A stretch of DNA of 64,000 bases from Mermis nigrescens (taxonomy: Eukaryota > Nematoda > Enoplea > Mermithida > Mermithidae). This document shows positions 21,885 to 35,095 of the stretch, in pieces. The stretch covers positions 40,854,851-40,918,850 of the forward strand of contig JAVLUZ010000154.1 of assembly GCA_036768485.1 (NCBI GenBank), written 5' to 3'. Position 1 is the first letter of the stretch. Every line of letters starts with the position of its first letter. The notes under the pieces were generated by a model. It did not search any database, was not told where the DNA came from, and worked only from the letters and a program-made list of their open reading frames with translations. Both the position numbers and the translations under genes were made by a program.

Positions 21885-22533
21885 CTGGCGCTTTGTGCCG
21901 GATTGATTTATTTTTTTATGTTTTGTATTAATGTTCCTGGCGCGCTGCGCCGATTGCAGCACTTTTATCGACAACTTGCTCTAGAACTTTACTAAGATTA
22001 AAAATCCTCATCTTCTGCACGGATTTTCGGACTATTTTTGGAATGTAAAAATGCGTTTTAGAGAGGTAAAATGTCAATATTTTCCGGCGCTTTGCGCCGA
22101 ATCGATTTAATTTTATTACTTGTCTTGTCATTGATGTTTAGGCCGCGTCGGATTCGCCCAATTTTGTAATGCGAAGTGCGTTTTACAGAGCCAAAATTTC
22201 AAAATTTTCCGTTGCTTCGCACTGGATTGATTTAATTTTACATTTGTCTTTGTTGTTAAGACCGTGCTGTGCCGATCACTGCACTTTTATCGATAGCTTG
22301 TACTAGAACTTTAATATAATTGAAAGTTTTTTTTCTGCAAGGATTTTCTGACAATTTTTGTAATGCGAAAATGCTTTTTAGAGGTGAAATTTCAAAGATT
22401 TTCTGGCGCTTTGCATAGGATTGATTTGATTTAATTATTTGTGATGGAGCCGCGCTGCGTCGATCGCAGCAATTTAATTGCAAAAATGCGTTTCAATAGG
22501 TAAAATGTCTGGATTTTTCCGGCGCTTCGCGCC
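21885..22533. repeat. Imperfect tandem units (116-200 bp) each starting with a GGCGC hairpin
   Basis: Four successive segments start near 21885, 22083, 22208 and 22402 with a CTGGCGCTTTGTGCC-like hairpin. Each continues through GATTGATTTAATTTT and ends in AAAATGCGTTTTAGAG then AAATTTTC. A further hairpin at 22521 begins the next partial unit. The array lies inside an element with GTGAACC-containing ends (about 21770-22880). Confidence 0.7.
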
Positions 22534-22944
22534 ATTTCGATAAATTATTGAGTTTTATGCCTTAATGAGACTGCAGAAACATGCACTAATGAAGGTCTGA
22601 AATTGCAGTTTCAGGAGACATAACATATTACTGATCGTTATATTCTTTGCAGTACACTAAATTTACAATAACAAAATGATTAAAAACTCGTTTTGGGTCT
22701 CTCCATTTTAAGTAAGATGGACTTTCTGCAAAAAACATCGGTTTTTCAACATGAGCGCTCAATTTTTGAACGTTTTTTAGACCTCCCCCGAAATATGAAC
22801 CTAAATTTGAGATGTAGAAAAAATTTTAGGGTATGGTTCACATTGTGAACCAAATCGCTAGGGAAATAACGGTGCATGTGAACGAGAAACGATTACGACG
22901 AGTCCAAGACGTGAGTTTCCCATCACTTGGGGTTTCGGGTTGGT

Positions 22945-23460
22945 TGGCACCAGGCCCGTATCCAGAATTTTGCTTTGGTGAGGGCACGACCAAAATTTTT
23001 CTAAAACCTCTTATATTTTCTACAGCTAGGTACTACTTATATGGATTAAACGAGAAAAATTTAGAATTTGATGACATAGGCCAAATTTCTCTATATCTGA
23101 GAAATTTTTTGTTTTTCATACTTTTTCACTTAAAGTTGTCTTTAACTGGTTCCTGATACATTTCTAAGCATGAAAATGTGTTTTAGTCACACCTGGGCGT
23201 GGGGGTTTGGGGGGTATGCACCCCCCAGAAACCGATATACCCCCCCCCCAGAAATCAAAATACCCCCCCCCAGAATTCAATTTTTGAAATTTTTTTTCGT
23301 TTTTTCCGCAATTTTCTGCTGCCAATGGATAGTGCTTGACGAGAAACGTCGAAAAATGGTGTTTTTATCACCATACCACCATTTTTAAGGCCATTTTTTG
23401 ACCTTCAAAAAAATCTTGCACCCCCCCCCAGAAATTTCTTGCTGCCCACGTATGGTTTTA
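22945..23460. repeat. Fragments of a CAGGCCCGTATCCAG element and of a poly-C rich MITE
   Basis: A CAGGCCCGTATCCAG terminus at about 22951 matches the hAT-like MITEs at 36610 and 55136, but no right end is found. About 23190-23455 is a C-rich repeat with several ACCCCCCCCCAGAAAT-type steps, related to 47466-47735, 51035-51300 and 54000-54120. Confidence 0.5.
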
Positions 23461-24900
23461 GTACTTCTGTTTATGAATTGAACCTTTGGACAAATATTGG
23501 ACCATTCAAAACCATAAAATTCATCAAAAAAACCAAAAAACAAAATCGGCGAATTTTCAAACCTTGATTAAACATTCAAAACTTAGGAGATGCACAATCG
23601 ACACAATTACGAATTAGTAACTTAATAGCATCAAAAAAAGCTACAAAGCGTTTTTCGCCATAAGATTACCTATTTTCAAACACTTCTAGCCTCTAGAAAT
23701 TAGGAAGCATGCAGAAAATTTGTACGCTTTGTACATATGGCGTTTTTAAAAGCTGCATAGCATGAAAACAGTCTGCAAAAGACTCGCATCTCGTACGTTT
23801 CAAGAATTTTCGAGTTAATCTGGTATGGAAATATCAGAAAATTCCTCTACTTCGCGCCAGTCCATTTTACGTAGTTATCGGCTGAATGCATAACCAAGAT
23901 TCGAACGATTTTATGAAAATTTTAATCTTAAAATTCAACATTTACTCAAGTGCTTATTTTGTAATAATTGCAATACTTCGTTCCTTATAATGTCAAGGCC
24001 TCTACTATCGAATAGTCTGCCAACCGGATTCGAGACGTGGATGATCTCTTGCTCTAAAGCCCAAAACCTTATCCAATCGACTAACGCTGGATAATTTCGA
24101 TAATGAATCTGAGTTATTTGTACTGTTTTGCAGTTTTACTACCATTCGAATCAGTTAGGTGGCGACACGACTTTAAGAATTGAAAAATTTTTTGGACTTC
24201 CCCCTGAGAAGAATCCTGGCTACGCATATGTACGATAGATAAGGAGATTAAAGTTTTTATCAGACTCAGAAGAGTGAGAAAAGAACGACTGAATATTCTG
24301 TCGTTAACAGAGTGTGCTTTTAAAATATATTGCAGTCTACTTTTAGTTTAGACCTAGAGGCTTCGTGTGCGTGTATCCGTATTCCATAAGCCTGACTTGA
24401 GGTGTTCAAAGCCATAGTAAGCGGGTCAGAAATTATTTATTTTCGTTGACGAATGAGCGAAGCAACTCGAGTTATTGGGCACATTGTGTGGTCATGCTTC
24501 CCAAGATTTTGCATACCAGCTTAGGCTTATTTATGTCATCATAAGGCTAATTACCGTGTTTTTACGGCGTAGCAGAAATAAAATTGTTATAAAAAATTCT
24601 CATTATATCTACGTAAATGGGAGCAATACTTACCTAAGCAGTCTAGAACATGTAGACTTGAGCTGAGACTCTTCCTATCTGTCTTCTTATGATTTATCAA
24701 ATATTTGTCCTTCAAAATCTTTGTCGCAAAATTAGGTACATAAAACCAGGTCTCGAGCAAAAAAAAATCCGAACTTCTTGAAAAGTTTTTTCTCAATCAA
24801 AAAGATATGCGGTTTTTCCATCTTTCCGTGTATTGTCTTACCTTCCAAAAATTTTTTTCCGGTTAATGGGGAGGGCGGCCGCTCCATCCCCTTACATAAG
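23460..24900. other. Repeat-poor intergenic DNA with one tRNA-like element remnant
   Basis: Only 24005-24170 is recognisable: a decayed minus-orientation piece of the tRNA-like element of 16207-16755. No convincing exon, promoter or element end was seen in the rest. Confidence 0.35.
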
Positions 24901-24904
24901 GCCA

Positions 24905-25760
24905 TAGATGCACAAGGTCAGGGTCATCAGGGGAGGGGGTGAAATTTCAAAAATCCTAAACAGTCAATCTAACCTTCACGATTTTATTGTTGTTTAAACG
25001 ACTAAAATGGGTAAAAGAGCCTAAAAAGGTCTTTTCGTGGTAATATCGTATTTTTAAAACCATTTTTAGTCCATTTTAAGAGCATTATATGACTTCTAAC
25101 ACTAACAAATTATGACTGATCAATTTTTGGCGATTTTTAAGCAAACAGTATATACATAAAAGTACTCGCCGAAAATTTTTTGACGATTTTACTGCTTTTG
25201 ACCTCGAAAATGATGCAAAAAAACGTTCTGTCACATTAAAATCGCGTGATTGTACCTGTTTCGCTGACCCTTCAGTGGGGGGTAATACCCCTCATCCCCT
25301 ATGTCCATATATGAATACGACCCTGCCTACATTTGTCGTCAGCACGTCAGAAGTAACCTCAAAAAATTTATCGAAGACATATAAGAAACCGTCATTCCGT
25401 GTTTTACTGTAAGATGACCGATTAACTATTTTTTGCCATAAAATCCAAATATTTCGATCGCAGATGCACAATGGTAAAATCCCAGAAATCCAAACCGGTA
25501 AATGTAGTCTTCACGATTTTTTTGCTATTTAAACGACGAAAATGGTCAAAATAGCTTACAAAACGCCTTTGTATGGTATTACAGCATTTTTGTCCATTTT
25601 GACTGAATTATATCGCTTTTAGCACTGAAAAATATAGAAATCGCTTGCAGAAAACGTTCCATCAGCCTGAAATCGCCGAACAGTGTACAAGTGTCCGGCT
25701 GACCTTCCAGCGGGGGTAATAATATCCCCTCCCTATTTGCATGTATGATTTTGATAAATA
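24905..25760. repeat. Two diverged direct copies of a ~400-bp repeat
   Basis: 24905-25310 and 25465-25750 share the order GATGCACAA, CAAAAATCC..., CTTCACGATTTT, TTTAAACGAC and ACCTTCAGTGGGGGGTAAT-type blocks, in the same orientation. No coding potential. Confidence 0.5.
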
Positions 25761-27190
25761 GTGCATGGTTTTTCAATCGAATTGGCGTTTAGTGCCATCT
25801 TTCCTTATTGTCTATGCTTGGTGCGAACATTCAGAACATTTAATATCGTGATCTTGTCGGCTCGAAATTTGGGGAGTCCCGGCCATTTTAGGGGGATGGG
25901 GTGAATGATCTCTAATTTTTGGCTAAAAGCGGCCAAAAAATTCCATTTTTTCCAATCATCGGGGGTCAACAATTTTCTGGCTTTGGGCGGGGGATGTCCG
26001 ACTTTGAGTAGGGTGTTCCCCTGTTACATGTATGATGGTAAATGAGATCTTATCTGACACTTAGTTGCCTACTTAAAATAATTGTCGTGAATCTTTTGGG
26101 ATAATTGTTTATAAACGTGTCAGCTAATGTGTGTTTGTAGCTGACAGTATTTTTCAACGAAAGCTTTAATATTATCCGTAAATTGTTCAAGAAAACATTT
26201 TCAAATTTTGGGCCTTATATTTAAGCAAATTTCTTGGTTTTAGAAATTTCGAAAAAAATCCGCGCCACGCGGATTAACTTTTTCTAAGACGACAACATAG
26301 TATTGCGGTAATTTTATATTTACTACATGACTCAAATTATTTTTAAGTACACACAAGCGAATGAACGAATTCTCGGCCTTCTGATCATTTAATGAATAAG
26401 TAAATTTTAACTTGTAATCGCTTTTAAGTATTTTACGCTCGGCTAAACCTAGCTCTGCGATTGTGATTTTCATAGAATATGTGCCTACTGCCTATGGGCT
26501 TGTACGAGAGGGTCAAATTAGTTTGGAATGTTCGTAATTTTCCATTTATCTACCTAAATACATACGAATACAACTAAACACTTAAATCCTCAGGTGAGAA
26601 ATGATCGTTTTAAAAATAAAAGCTTCATTTCCTAGCTTATTGACACCTATGTATTATATTTGATTTTATTTTACTTGTTTGCTCTGATTTCATCATAACT
26701 TTTACTGTATAGACTTGGGTTGAATGAATTAAGGTTGTAGAATACTAAGGTGGATAGGATTCCGATTTGGTCAACAACATACATTCACTTCACAGCATGG
26801 AAATGCCGGCGGTTGAAGTTTCTAAATTACCTCTATTGAACTAAAAATGATTAATGGTACTCGTCAAGAACACTATTTTTGGCTTCTGACGACGCTCTTT
26901 TTCTAGACGTTAAAAATATGGAAATTCAATGACATTGCACAGAATATAGATAGAAATGGCCGTTTCGATAAAATTTGTAGTTTTTGAACCAAAAGATCGT
27001 TAAAAACGCATAAAACATGACGTTTTTGCGATTTTTTTCGAAAATTAAGAACATTTCTGCAACCCGATGAAAAAAATTTTCAGCGAGTGGAGCGATGAAA
27101 CCCCTTCACCAACACTCAAGATAATGTCTTGTCAACACACTGGACATCACACGACACCTGCAGATCGGTCTGAAGATTCTAATTTGGATA
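25761..27190. other. Non-coding DNA, little recognised
   Basis: A MITE-like end (CCCCTGTTACATGTATGA) sits near 26021, matching the TACATGTAACAG family. I see nothing else that can be supported. Confidence 0.3.
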
Positions 27191-27627
27191 AATTTCATAC
27201 CTGGCGTAACCAGAAGTTCGTTTCGGTAGAGGGGTGCAAAATTTTTAAGTCTTATGTCTCGAGAACCATTTGGAGACAGGCGAAAGAAATGGCATTCTTG
27301 GGCGTTTCTCAATGAGATCTATACCATGGTGAAGAAGCAATGTAAAAAATCAAACATTTTTTGCTTGGTTTCAAACTTGAATATAAAAATCTATCGTTCA
27401 AGCTACATTTCATATCTGTATGGATAATTTCTCAATATCAAACTTAAGCTTGATTCCCTGAGCATTTCGAAATTATTGTCTTTGTATTTAATTTTGCGAT
27501 TTTCTAAAAATAACTAATGCAGGAAATAATATACACTATATTCAATGAAGTCTGAGCTTCTGTGGTACGAAATATAATATAAAATAAGAAACCGGGCGTA
27601 GCGCCGGAAAATTTTGATCTTAGCAGC

Positions 27628-30600
27628 TGGGTCATTTTATGTCAAGTGGTCCATCTCAGATTCGAATAAAATTTTTGTGTGTATGTACCCTGGGGTCCCA
27701 GCCGAGCTTCTACAAAATTTTTTTAAAATATTTTTGTCAAGTAGGCAGAGCCGAAAACCTAAACTCTACCCTGTATTGATTGTACGCAAAACCTTAAAAA
27801 GCCGCAACTTTGAAATTGCATTCTAGCCGAACCAGACCATCTTATCCGTTGAAAATTTTTAAGCATTTAAGAAATTTTAAACATGGACAACGAGTAGGAT
27901 AGTAGATTATATGATTATATGATATCTGCAGTATTAAGATATAATTGTGCAACTTTCAAAAAAATTTAAAATATGCAAATTTTTCAATTTTTCAGTTGCA
28001 TTTTCCTAAAATGTTTAACTTTTGATTTGTACTTTTTGTTACCATAGGCTAAAATCATCTTGAATTAAAGTGGGCACTCAAATCATCGCTTAAAGAAATG
28101 GCTGCAAAGTTTAGTATAGTGGCCAGAAATGTACCTAATTGTAAAAAGTCACTTTGTATAAGACTCGACTCGATATTAGATAAGTCAAAATTTTTCAAAT
28201 AAATGTAATGCAAATCATTTTTTCTTTAAAACAATTATTTGTAGTGTAAAGTGAGTGTATAAAGTATCAAAAATTACAGTTTTGTAAAATTTTACAGGAT
28301 CTAGCATTTTTCATCGTAACTCAGTATCCCCTTGATCAAAATCAATAGTGTGTAAAGTATCAAAAATTACAGTTTTTGCCAAATTTTAAAGGGTCTAGCA
28401 TTTTTCATCGTAAGGCAGGATCCTTTTGATCAAATTCAATAATTCTTTTCTCATTTAAAAGATGAATAATTTTTACATTTGTAGAATTAATTTTAACTTA
28501 CTGTATTTCTTTCAAAATTTATTTATATGATTATAAACATAAAACATTCACGACTTTGACCTCACTTGATAATTAACATAAAACATTCATGACTTTGACC
28601 TCAGTTTTTTTTGATGGTTTTCAATGTAGTGCGTACACCATGTTTGGGCGTTGCTCAAATTATAAAATGTAATAGTTTATCACTAGTAACTTTTATAATG
28701 AAAAAAATAAAAAGACCGCTTTTTTGAGCAACAGCTGTTTGAATCAGGGGCGGATTTAAGGGGGCGGGGGGCCGCCCCCATCGGCCAAGAATATTTGGCG
28801 AGATAAAGAATGGATATGCAATTTGCAATGATTTTTGGCCGTCAGTGACCATAATTTATCGAATTTTTCCGGCGCTACGCGCCGAATGATACCTATTAAT
28901 GACGTTTATTTACTTTCTTGTCGACCTAGAAGCCATTTTCTGCTCATGTAGGTTTCAAAACAATTTTAACAGCAGAAACAGCTATTTTTACATAGTTTTC
29001 TTCTGTTTTCAATTGTAAATTTCGATGTTTTGCATCAAATGCTATAAATACAGGAAATCAAGCAGCAAATCATGCTTCTAGACTTCTATCCGCCTTAATT
29101 TCACACGCCAGATTTTTGTTAAAGTCAAAGAAATTTTATGATTTTTTCGCCCAGAATTGTCGAAAATTTAAAAAAATTTTAGGAAAAATATTCGTCAAAA
29201 GTGATTTTATGTAAAAGTATTTAATGTAAAAAACCGAAAAGACGATATTTCGCGTGTTAAGGGCAAATGTTTGAACCTATTTTTGACTGCTTTTAAAAAA
29301 ATAGGTTTACCGCCCCCCCCCCTCAGGAAAATCCTAGATCCGCCACTGGTTTGAATAGAATATGGTGCGCTAAGAATGTCACAACATTTTCCCGATTATA
29401 AATTTTGACAATCTCTTATACTGCAGGGTGGTATTGCCTGTTATCAATGACTTATACATACACCAAAAAATATATTGAGAAAATGACCGCTTTTCGAATA
29501 ACAGACCTTTATCGAGAACTTTGTGTGCTGAAAACTGAAATTTACGAAAATTGACGGGTACAGTTCACATTGTAATTTGTTGCCAAAAATTATTAGAGAC
29601 TTTTATGAAAAGATTTTTAAAAAATCAATGGACTACTGAGTTAAATTATATATATTTGAAGAGAAAAAGGTGTGCTGAATGTCAAAATTGTTTCTTGCTA
29701 AAACTCTTTGATATAATTTGGTTGTCATTTTCACTTTAATTTATTAAGCCTTATCATCAGACTTTATGAGGACAAAATGAAAAATATAATGCCCACGGTA
29801 TGGACAACAGACGCTATATGAAACGTGGTGTAACTGTTACATCATCAAATTTAGAGATCTGTGATATCTTCACGCTAAAGTCGAAATAGTATAAGTTTGA
29901 TCCTTCCTTAGCAAACCATGTTCTCGTTAAATTTGTAATACTCAAAAACGATTCTTTGATTTTTTAAATTTTTTTATCAAAGTTCCTAATAATTTTTGAC
30001 AACATATTACAACGTCGCGTCTCGTATTTTTTAAAACAGTAATGAGAAAATATTTTGACATTGCCTGTCAAAATTAAGTGGTCATTTTCTTAATATAATT
30101 TGTTTCCGTGTGCCTGTGTATAAGCCCCTGATAACAGCTAATGCCACCGCGATGCAGTATAAGACTTTGCCCAAATTGATTACCGAGAAAATGTTTTGAC
30201 ATTCTGAGGCTAATTTAAGAAATTTTAACCATCTCATAGCATACCATGTTTCATTCAAACATCTGTTGCTCAAAAAGCGGTATTTTTATGTTTTTCACTA
30301 CAAAAACCTCTGTGATAAGCTATAAAAATTTATAATTTGACTGATGGCCGGCATGGGGTATATGCGCTTAATTGGAAATTATCGAAACAAATGAAGTAAA
30401 AATCGTAAATGTTCCATGTTTATGATCATATAAATTAATTTTGAAAAAAATACTGTAAGATAAATTAATTTTACAAAATGTAAAAATTATTCATCATTTA
30501 AATGGAGAAAAAATTTTGAATTTTATCCAGATGATCCTGAGTTATGATGAAATATGCTAGACCCTCAAAAATATGACAAAAATGGTAATGTTTGATACTT

Positions 30601-31311
30601 CACACACTCACTTGAGACAATAAATATTCGTTTTCGAGAAAAATGGTTTGCACAGCGTCAAAAACTGCGAAATATTTATTAAGAAAATTTTGACTTGTCT
30701 AATATCTGGTCGAGTCTTACAGAAAGTGACTCTTTACAATTAGTTACATTACTGGCCGCTATACTAAACTTCGAGACCGTTTTTCAAGCGATGACCTGAG
30801 TGCCCACGCCAATTCAATATGATTTTGGATGAAACAAATTGCCCTTTTCAATAGTTTCAAAAAGAAAAAATCAAAATATAAGCATTTCGAGAAAAATGCA
30901 ATTGAAAAATTGAAAAATTTGCATGTTTTAGATTTTTTGAAAGTTTGCACAATTATATCTTTATACTGCAGATATCTTATAATCTGCTATCCGGTATTTA
31001 GACATAGCACGGTATGCTCGTTTTAGTTTTGCAATAGCAGGGTGAAAACTTCTCTTGTTTGGGCGTGATAAATGGCTAAAGTTGGAAATAATTTTCAAAA
31101 AGTAAATTTTTCGCAGCAAATCTACGCAACATTCACAATTAAAGAACAAATAGTTAAAATTGTATTTTACTACAGCTAGAAAGAGGGCAAAATTTTTTGC
31201 ATAAGTTCGTTTGAGAACCTGGAAAACATACACACAGAATTTTTATCAAGATTAAAGATGGTCGAGTGAGGGCGATCTTCAAAATTGGACCACTTGACAT
31301 GGAATGACCCA
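27628..31311. mobile_element. Giant palindromic foldback element (arms ~1.5 kb)
   Basis: Starts TGGGTCATTTTATGTCAAGT and ends with the inverse of TGGGTCATTCCATGTCAAGT. The two halves are inverted copies along nearly their full length, meeting near 29700. Examples are the AAAGTTTAGTATAGTGGCC block (28110) against its inverse near 30760, and the TTTTTGAGCAACAG block (28722) against its inverse near 30265. Short duplications and indels distinguish the arms, so the structure is old enough to have diverged. No transposase seen. A third partial arm is at 63345-63530. Confidence 0.8.
28745..29348. mobile_element. Intact hAT-like MITE CAGGGGCGG (604 bp), inside the foldback
   Basis: Ends CAGGGGCGGATTTAAGG and (inverted) CAGTGGCGGATCTAGG. 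GTTTGAAT is duplicated exactly at 28737-28744 and 29349-29356. In the opposite arm of the foldback (about 30255) the equivalent position has a single copy of the duplicated octamer and no insert, which confirms both the insertion and its ends. Another copy, itself interrupted, starts at 5371. Confidence 0.9.
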
Positions 31312-31490
31312 GATAAAAGTGTGCTAAAAACGTATTTTGGCTGTCCTTTAAGTAGACTTCGAGAATTGAGACTAGACTCCGAGAATTTTCAATTTTTCTT
31401 TTTGGGCACCCTTTGGTAAGGCAAAAATATTTTTTCACTTCGGTGGTGGGGCGGCCCCCCTCTCCCCCTGCTTTCCCCCTCCCTGCTGGT

Positions 31491-33840
31491 TAGGCTTCTG
31501 CCAACCCTATTTACTTTTAATTATGTTGAACTAGCGTAGTGGGCACACACAATACGACCAACGTTGACACGAGATAATTAAGGACTTAAAAAAGTATAAT
31601 GCATTTTTGAAGATCACGTTCAGAGTAAACTTTTAAATTTTGCATATTAATCATACAACAATTTAAAAGTGGTTATATAGCTTAGCCGTCAGGTGTTTAA
31701 AATGAGGGAAAGTAAGCTCCCCTCTCACTCATCCCCTTGCCCGTATGTGCCAATGGAGAAACGAGTGGTTTGTCCATTTTACTAATATTTTTATTCGTAT
31801 CTGATTACGTAATGTATTAGGATCGTTATTTTTCGTAAAGCTCGTATTTCCTCGATCCTCGCTTTAATTATACTCCGTCAATAGAAAACATTTTTCTGCT
31901 GAGCGCTTATTGCTATGTTCATGCTCACGTGTCCTATCAAATATTGAGTAGACGTCTTGCCTCGGCGGCCGTCTCATTTTTTTGCCCAAAAATTTTCACC
32001 GTTTCGCTTCCATGTAGCCGGTCAGCCGTTCGGCTCGCTATTTTTATTTAGACAAGTGCGTTTTCCTCTTTATCGGGCAACAACAATTTACGTGGACAAG
32101 CACTTTAGTTCGCATTATGCGCGAGGAATAGCCTCGTTTCTTATCTTGCGGCGATTACTAGATCACTTCTTAATCCAAAATTTTCGTTGAACCGTGTCTT
32201 TGTGTATGATTGACGGGCCAATTATTTTCTATATGCTAACAGAGCAATCGTAGAATTACTGTATTGTAAAATGCGTATGCACAGATTTATTGCATTAATA
32301 GGACCCGGTTTTCCGCTCCATGTTCTATATATTTGTGTAATAGGAAGTGTATGGAGTTTGCTGCTCTCATGTTCGAAACTGTGTCCAAGTCACTTGTTCT
32401 CGGGGTGAGAAAATTCACTTGTGTCGGATCGGCATCGGTGTTGCTTGCGTACTTTCAAACTTCCTTCAATTTCAAGGCCTTATATTAACTGGCGTTGCCC
32501 TCATTTCCTTATTTTCCGCTCAATTAAGACCTACATTAGACAGTAGACACTGCTCTCTTCTTAGCAGTTTCGGAAGCACTGTTGTTCTGTCGATTTCTGA
32601 ATTCGGAATATCTTAAACAACAAGCGTATACCATTTACTTTTTTTGTTGCATTGTCGCACGTGTCGGCATACTTTATTTAGATGTTTCATTAAAACGATT
32701 CAAAGGGAGTTCTCTTATAACATAATATATGTTTGATTTTCATTCATTCCTAAGTTTTGTGCGTTTTTACAGCGATACATTCATTTTATATTGTAAGACA
32801 GTCGTTAATTCGGTACTGGATACATTTTTAGAGAGTGGAGACATACCGCAGGAATATCCGTTCATTCCCTTATGGTCCAATTTAAAGAACTTGTTTATAC
32901 CTACTTAGATGAGTAATTTCCAGTTTTTGGCGCCTTTTTCACTTACATACTAAATTTTTTCATAAAATACAATTGCTTTAACAGCTTCTGGTTAGTTCAG
33001 CAGAATCTCGTAAAGTCACTCGAAAGAGTGATAAAATGATTGTTTACGCGGGGAATGGTATTCTGTGATTTGAAGTAACAGTATTGAAAATACCGGATTT
33101 CGCCCTTCCTTGTCCACAAATTACGGATTTCACCTCTTTATGTTCACCTGAACGATGTGCATCTATGATTTGTGGGAGTTCGAGATCAAACCTGCATTAG
33201 AAAAAAGAAAATATTGTGGGAGGGATAAAGAAGGTAAAATTAAAAAGAACAATGGAAAATCTTTTTGTTGAAATTCTCGAAATCACTTATAAATTGTTAA
33301 TCCAACAAAATACTTTTTATTCTTATTTTCGTTTGCGCAAGCTCATGATTCTATTTAATATAAATGCCGCTCGTATGTGTTTTCGTCACTGTTATCGGGA
33401 CAAATCATTTACTAGTTTGGAAGCCGAGAAATAATAAAAAATACCTAATAGTATTTGATTTATTCGTGCTAAGCAACGCCCTATGTTTTTTGTATTTCGT
33501 TTGTGCAGAAAACTAACTTTGCTACTGATTCACTCACAATCGATCTCTTCATCATTACGGCGTATTTCACGCGCCGTTTGTACCTACTCGAAAACACGTT
33601 AACATTTAATATGGTCGGCCGGCCAAGTCAGCTGACCAGATTATTCAGCCTACTCGTATATTTTAATATTTCCTTGAGATAATAAGCTCTTTCATTCGAC
33701 TGAATAGCATTTTTTATGTCATTTGCACATTTTTAGAACGCTTAGCGAACAGCAGCATTCGGTTCGTTCAGTCGGCCAAAGTGTCACTTATTTTTAACTG
33801 CATTATTTAAGAATCAAACGGCCTTTCGATATTCTCGTAT
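31491..33840. other. Single-copy upstream region of the SH2 adaptor gene
   Basis: This stretch has none of the recurrent hairpins or element ends that fill the rest of the window, and is less AT-rich from 31950 on. Reading frames here (for example 31957-32190) have no family features. A GTCAGCTGAC palindrome sits near 33630 beside GGCCGGCC. It probably holds promoter-distal regulatory DNA or a 5' untranslated exon, but no exon can be defined. Confidence 0.4.
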
Positions 33841-33860
33841 TTAACTTACTCAGAGCATTG

Positions 33861-33868
33861 TATATAAA
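33861..33868 (+). promoter_or_regulatory. TATA-like box of the SH2 adaptor gene
   Basis: TATATAAA about 150 bases before the ATG, with an ATCACG initiator-like site about 32 bases further on. A TCAGTC initiator-like site at 33768 is an alternative. Neither can be proven from sequence. Confidence 0.35.
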
Positions 33869-34011
33869 CCTGGACGAAATTTATAATACAATCACGCGTT
33901 TAATGCGCGTATTTTCGCATCGTAATTACGCGTCGTGCGATGAAAGGTCGTTCGTACACCTCGGATCGCGGTTTTCGGCAAGTTCTTCAACGGCCAATCC
34001 GCTTATTTTAA

Positions 34012-35095
34012 ATGGACAATCATAAAACGAGGTTGGTGGCCTCTCTGACGTCTCACTTCGATTCTATCAACGTAGTGGACAAACGTAGCCCAACGTGCGG
34101 AGTGAAAGCCAAGAAGCTGAAAAGCAAAAAATTGTCAAATTTTTGCCAAACTTTATTATCTAGTAATAAAATTACGAATACGTCGACGACGAGCGATAAA
34201 AAGCCGGCTAACGCCGCCTCGTCGATCAAAGAGGCTGATCCGAGACCGGACAACGAATACGACGTGCCATGGGATTCGGAAAATAAAAGAAAAATCAATC
34301 GATCAATTAGCATTAAGGAAGAACTTAAGCAGTTCGTCGAAACCCGTGAGGACGATGTTTCGGGAGCCGGTACGCATCGATCGATCGGGTCGCACAGTAG
34401 CACGGATGATTCGGGAGTGTACGAGGAACCGTGGGAATCCTGTAACCGATCTAACAGATATAAGGGCCGCCTAAAAGTTATTGCCCCGGTGCCCTCGTCT
34501 TACTGTAGTTCGAACGACTGTATTTCGAAACTCGCGCCGGACGAAAAACGCCCCAAGGGCAGTTGTCAAATTTTGTGCCAAAGCTCGCCGATTAATTCGT
34601 GTGTTTCTAGCCAAAAATCTCGATTCTGTTGCTCCGAAAGCCCGATGTCTTTGTCGTCATTCGATAGTAAAAATTCGGCTAGTTTCGATGAAGGGCCAAA
34701 AGTTGTTGACCAACGTGTAAAGGACTGCGTCAAAGCATTCAACGCGCAGTATTCTCCGACCGCTGCGAACGATATACCACCAGTTGAGGATAGTATTATT
34801 AAAATTGGACCTCGGCTTAACCCTCAAGCGGCTTTTAAACGGAATGGAACTTTTTTGAGTATTCCACTGATAAATGAAGTGCAAAATTCTACAATGTGTG
34901 GATCGTCCAACAACCGTAATTTTCTGCTTCCGGTGAGTGAAGTGAACTCATCAACTTTAGCACCGAATTCGCCTAGTTGTCAGTGCGTAGCCAATTCGAA
35001 ATCTGTGGAGAATGAAAACGTTTATGATGCGCCGTGGGAATCCTCATTACTAGCTGCTACTTCCGCACGCTCTAAAGACGAAGCATCAATTATGA
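34012..35095 (+). CDS. SH2 adaptor, exon 1 (start codon, tyrosine motifs)
   Basis: ATG at 34012 in the context TTTTAAATGG, the first ATG of a 369-codon open frame; stops precede it. It encodes residues 1-361, ending one base into a codon at donor A|GTAAGC. Reading through the donor gives only eight more codons and a stop at 35119-35121, with an AATAAA at 35182. An intron-retained short form without the SH2 domain is therefore possible. Codon use is clearly richer in G+C than the flanks (many TCG, CCG, GCG), supporting real coding. Confidence 0.9.

Larger units (their letters stand above)
27200..31490. mobile_element. Decayed hAT-like MITE split by the giant foldback
   Basis: 27215-27620 aligns with the left part of the intact MITE 36610-37204 (shared CTCGAGAACCATT, the GGCGTAGCGCCGG hairpin, and others). 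31315-31480 resembles the right part (TACTTCGAGAATT...CATTTT, then G-rich). The foldback at 27628-31311 lies between. The outer ends are too diverged for a target duplication to be read. Confidence 0.5.

Noticed and set aside
31957..32190. 77-codon frame upstream of the SH2 gene as a possible small gene
   Set aside because: No similarity to known families, no supporting splice sites or promoter. Its better base composition alone is not enough.
34053..34403. 116-codon minus-strand frame
   Set aside because: Antisense shadow of exon 1 of the SH2 adaptor gene, made open by its GC-rich codon use.
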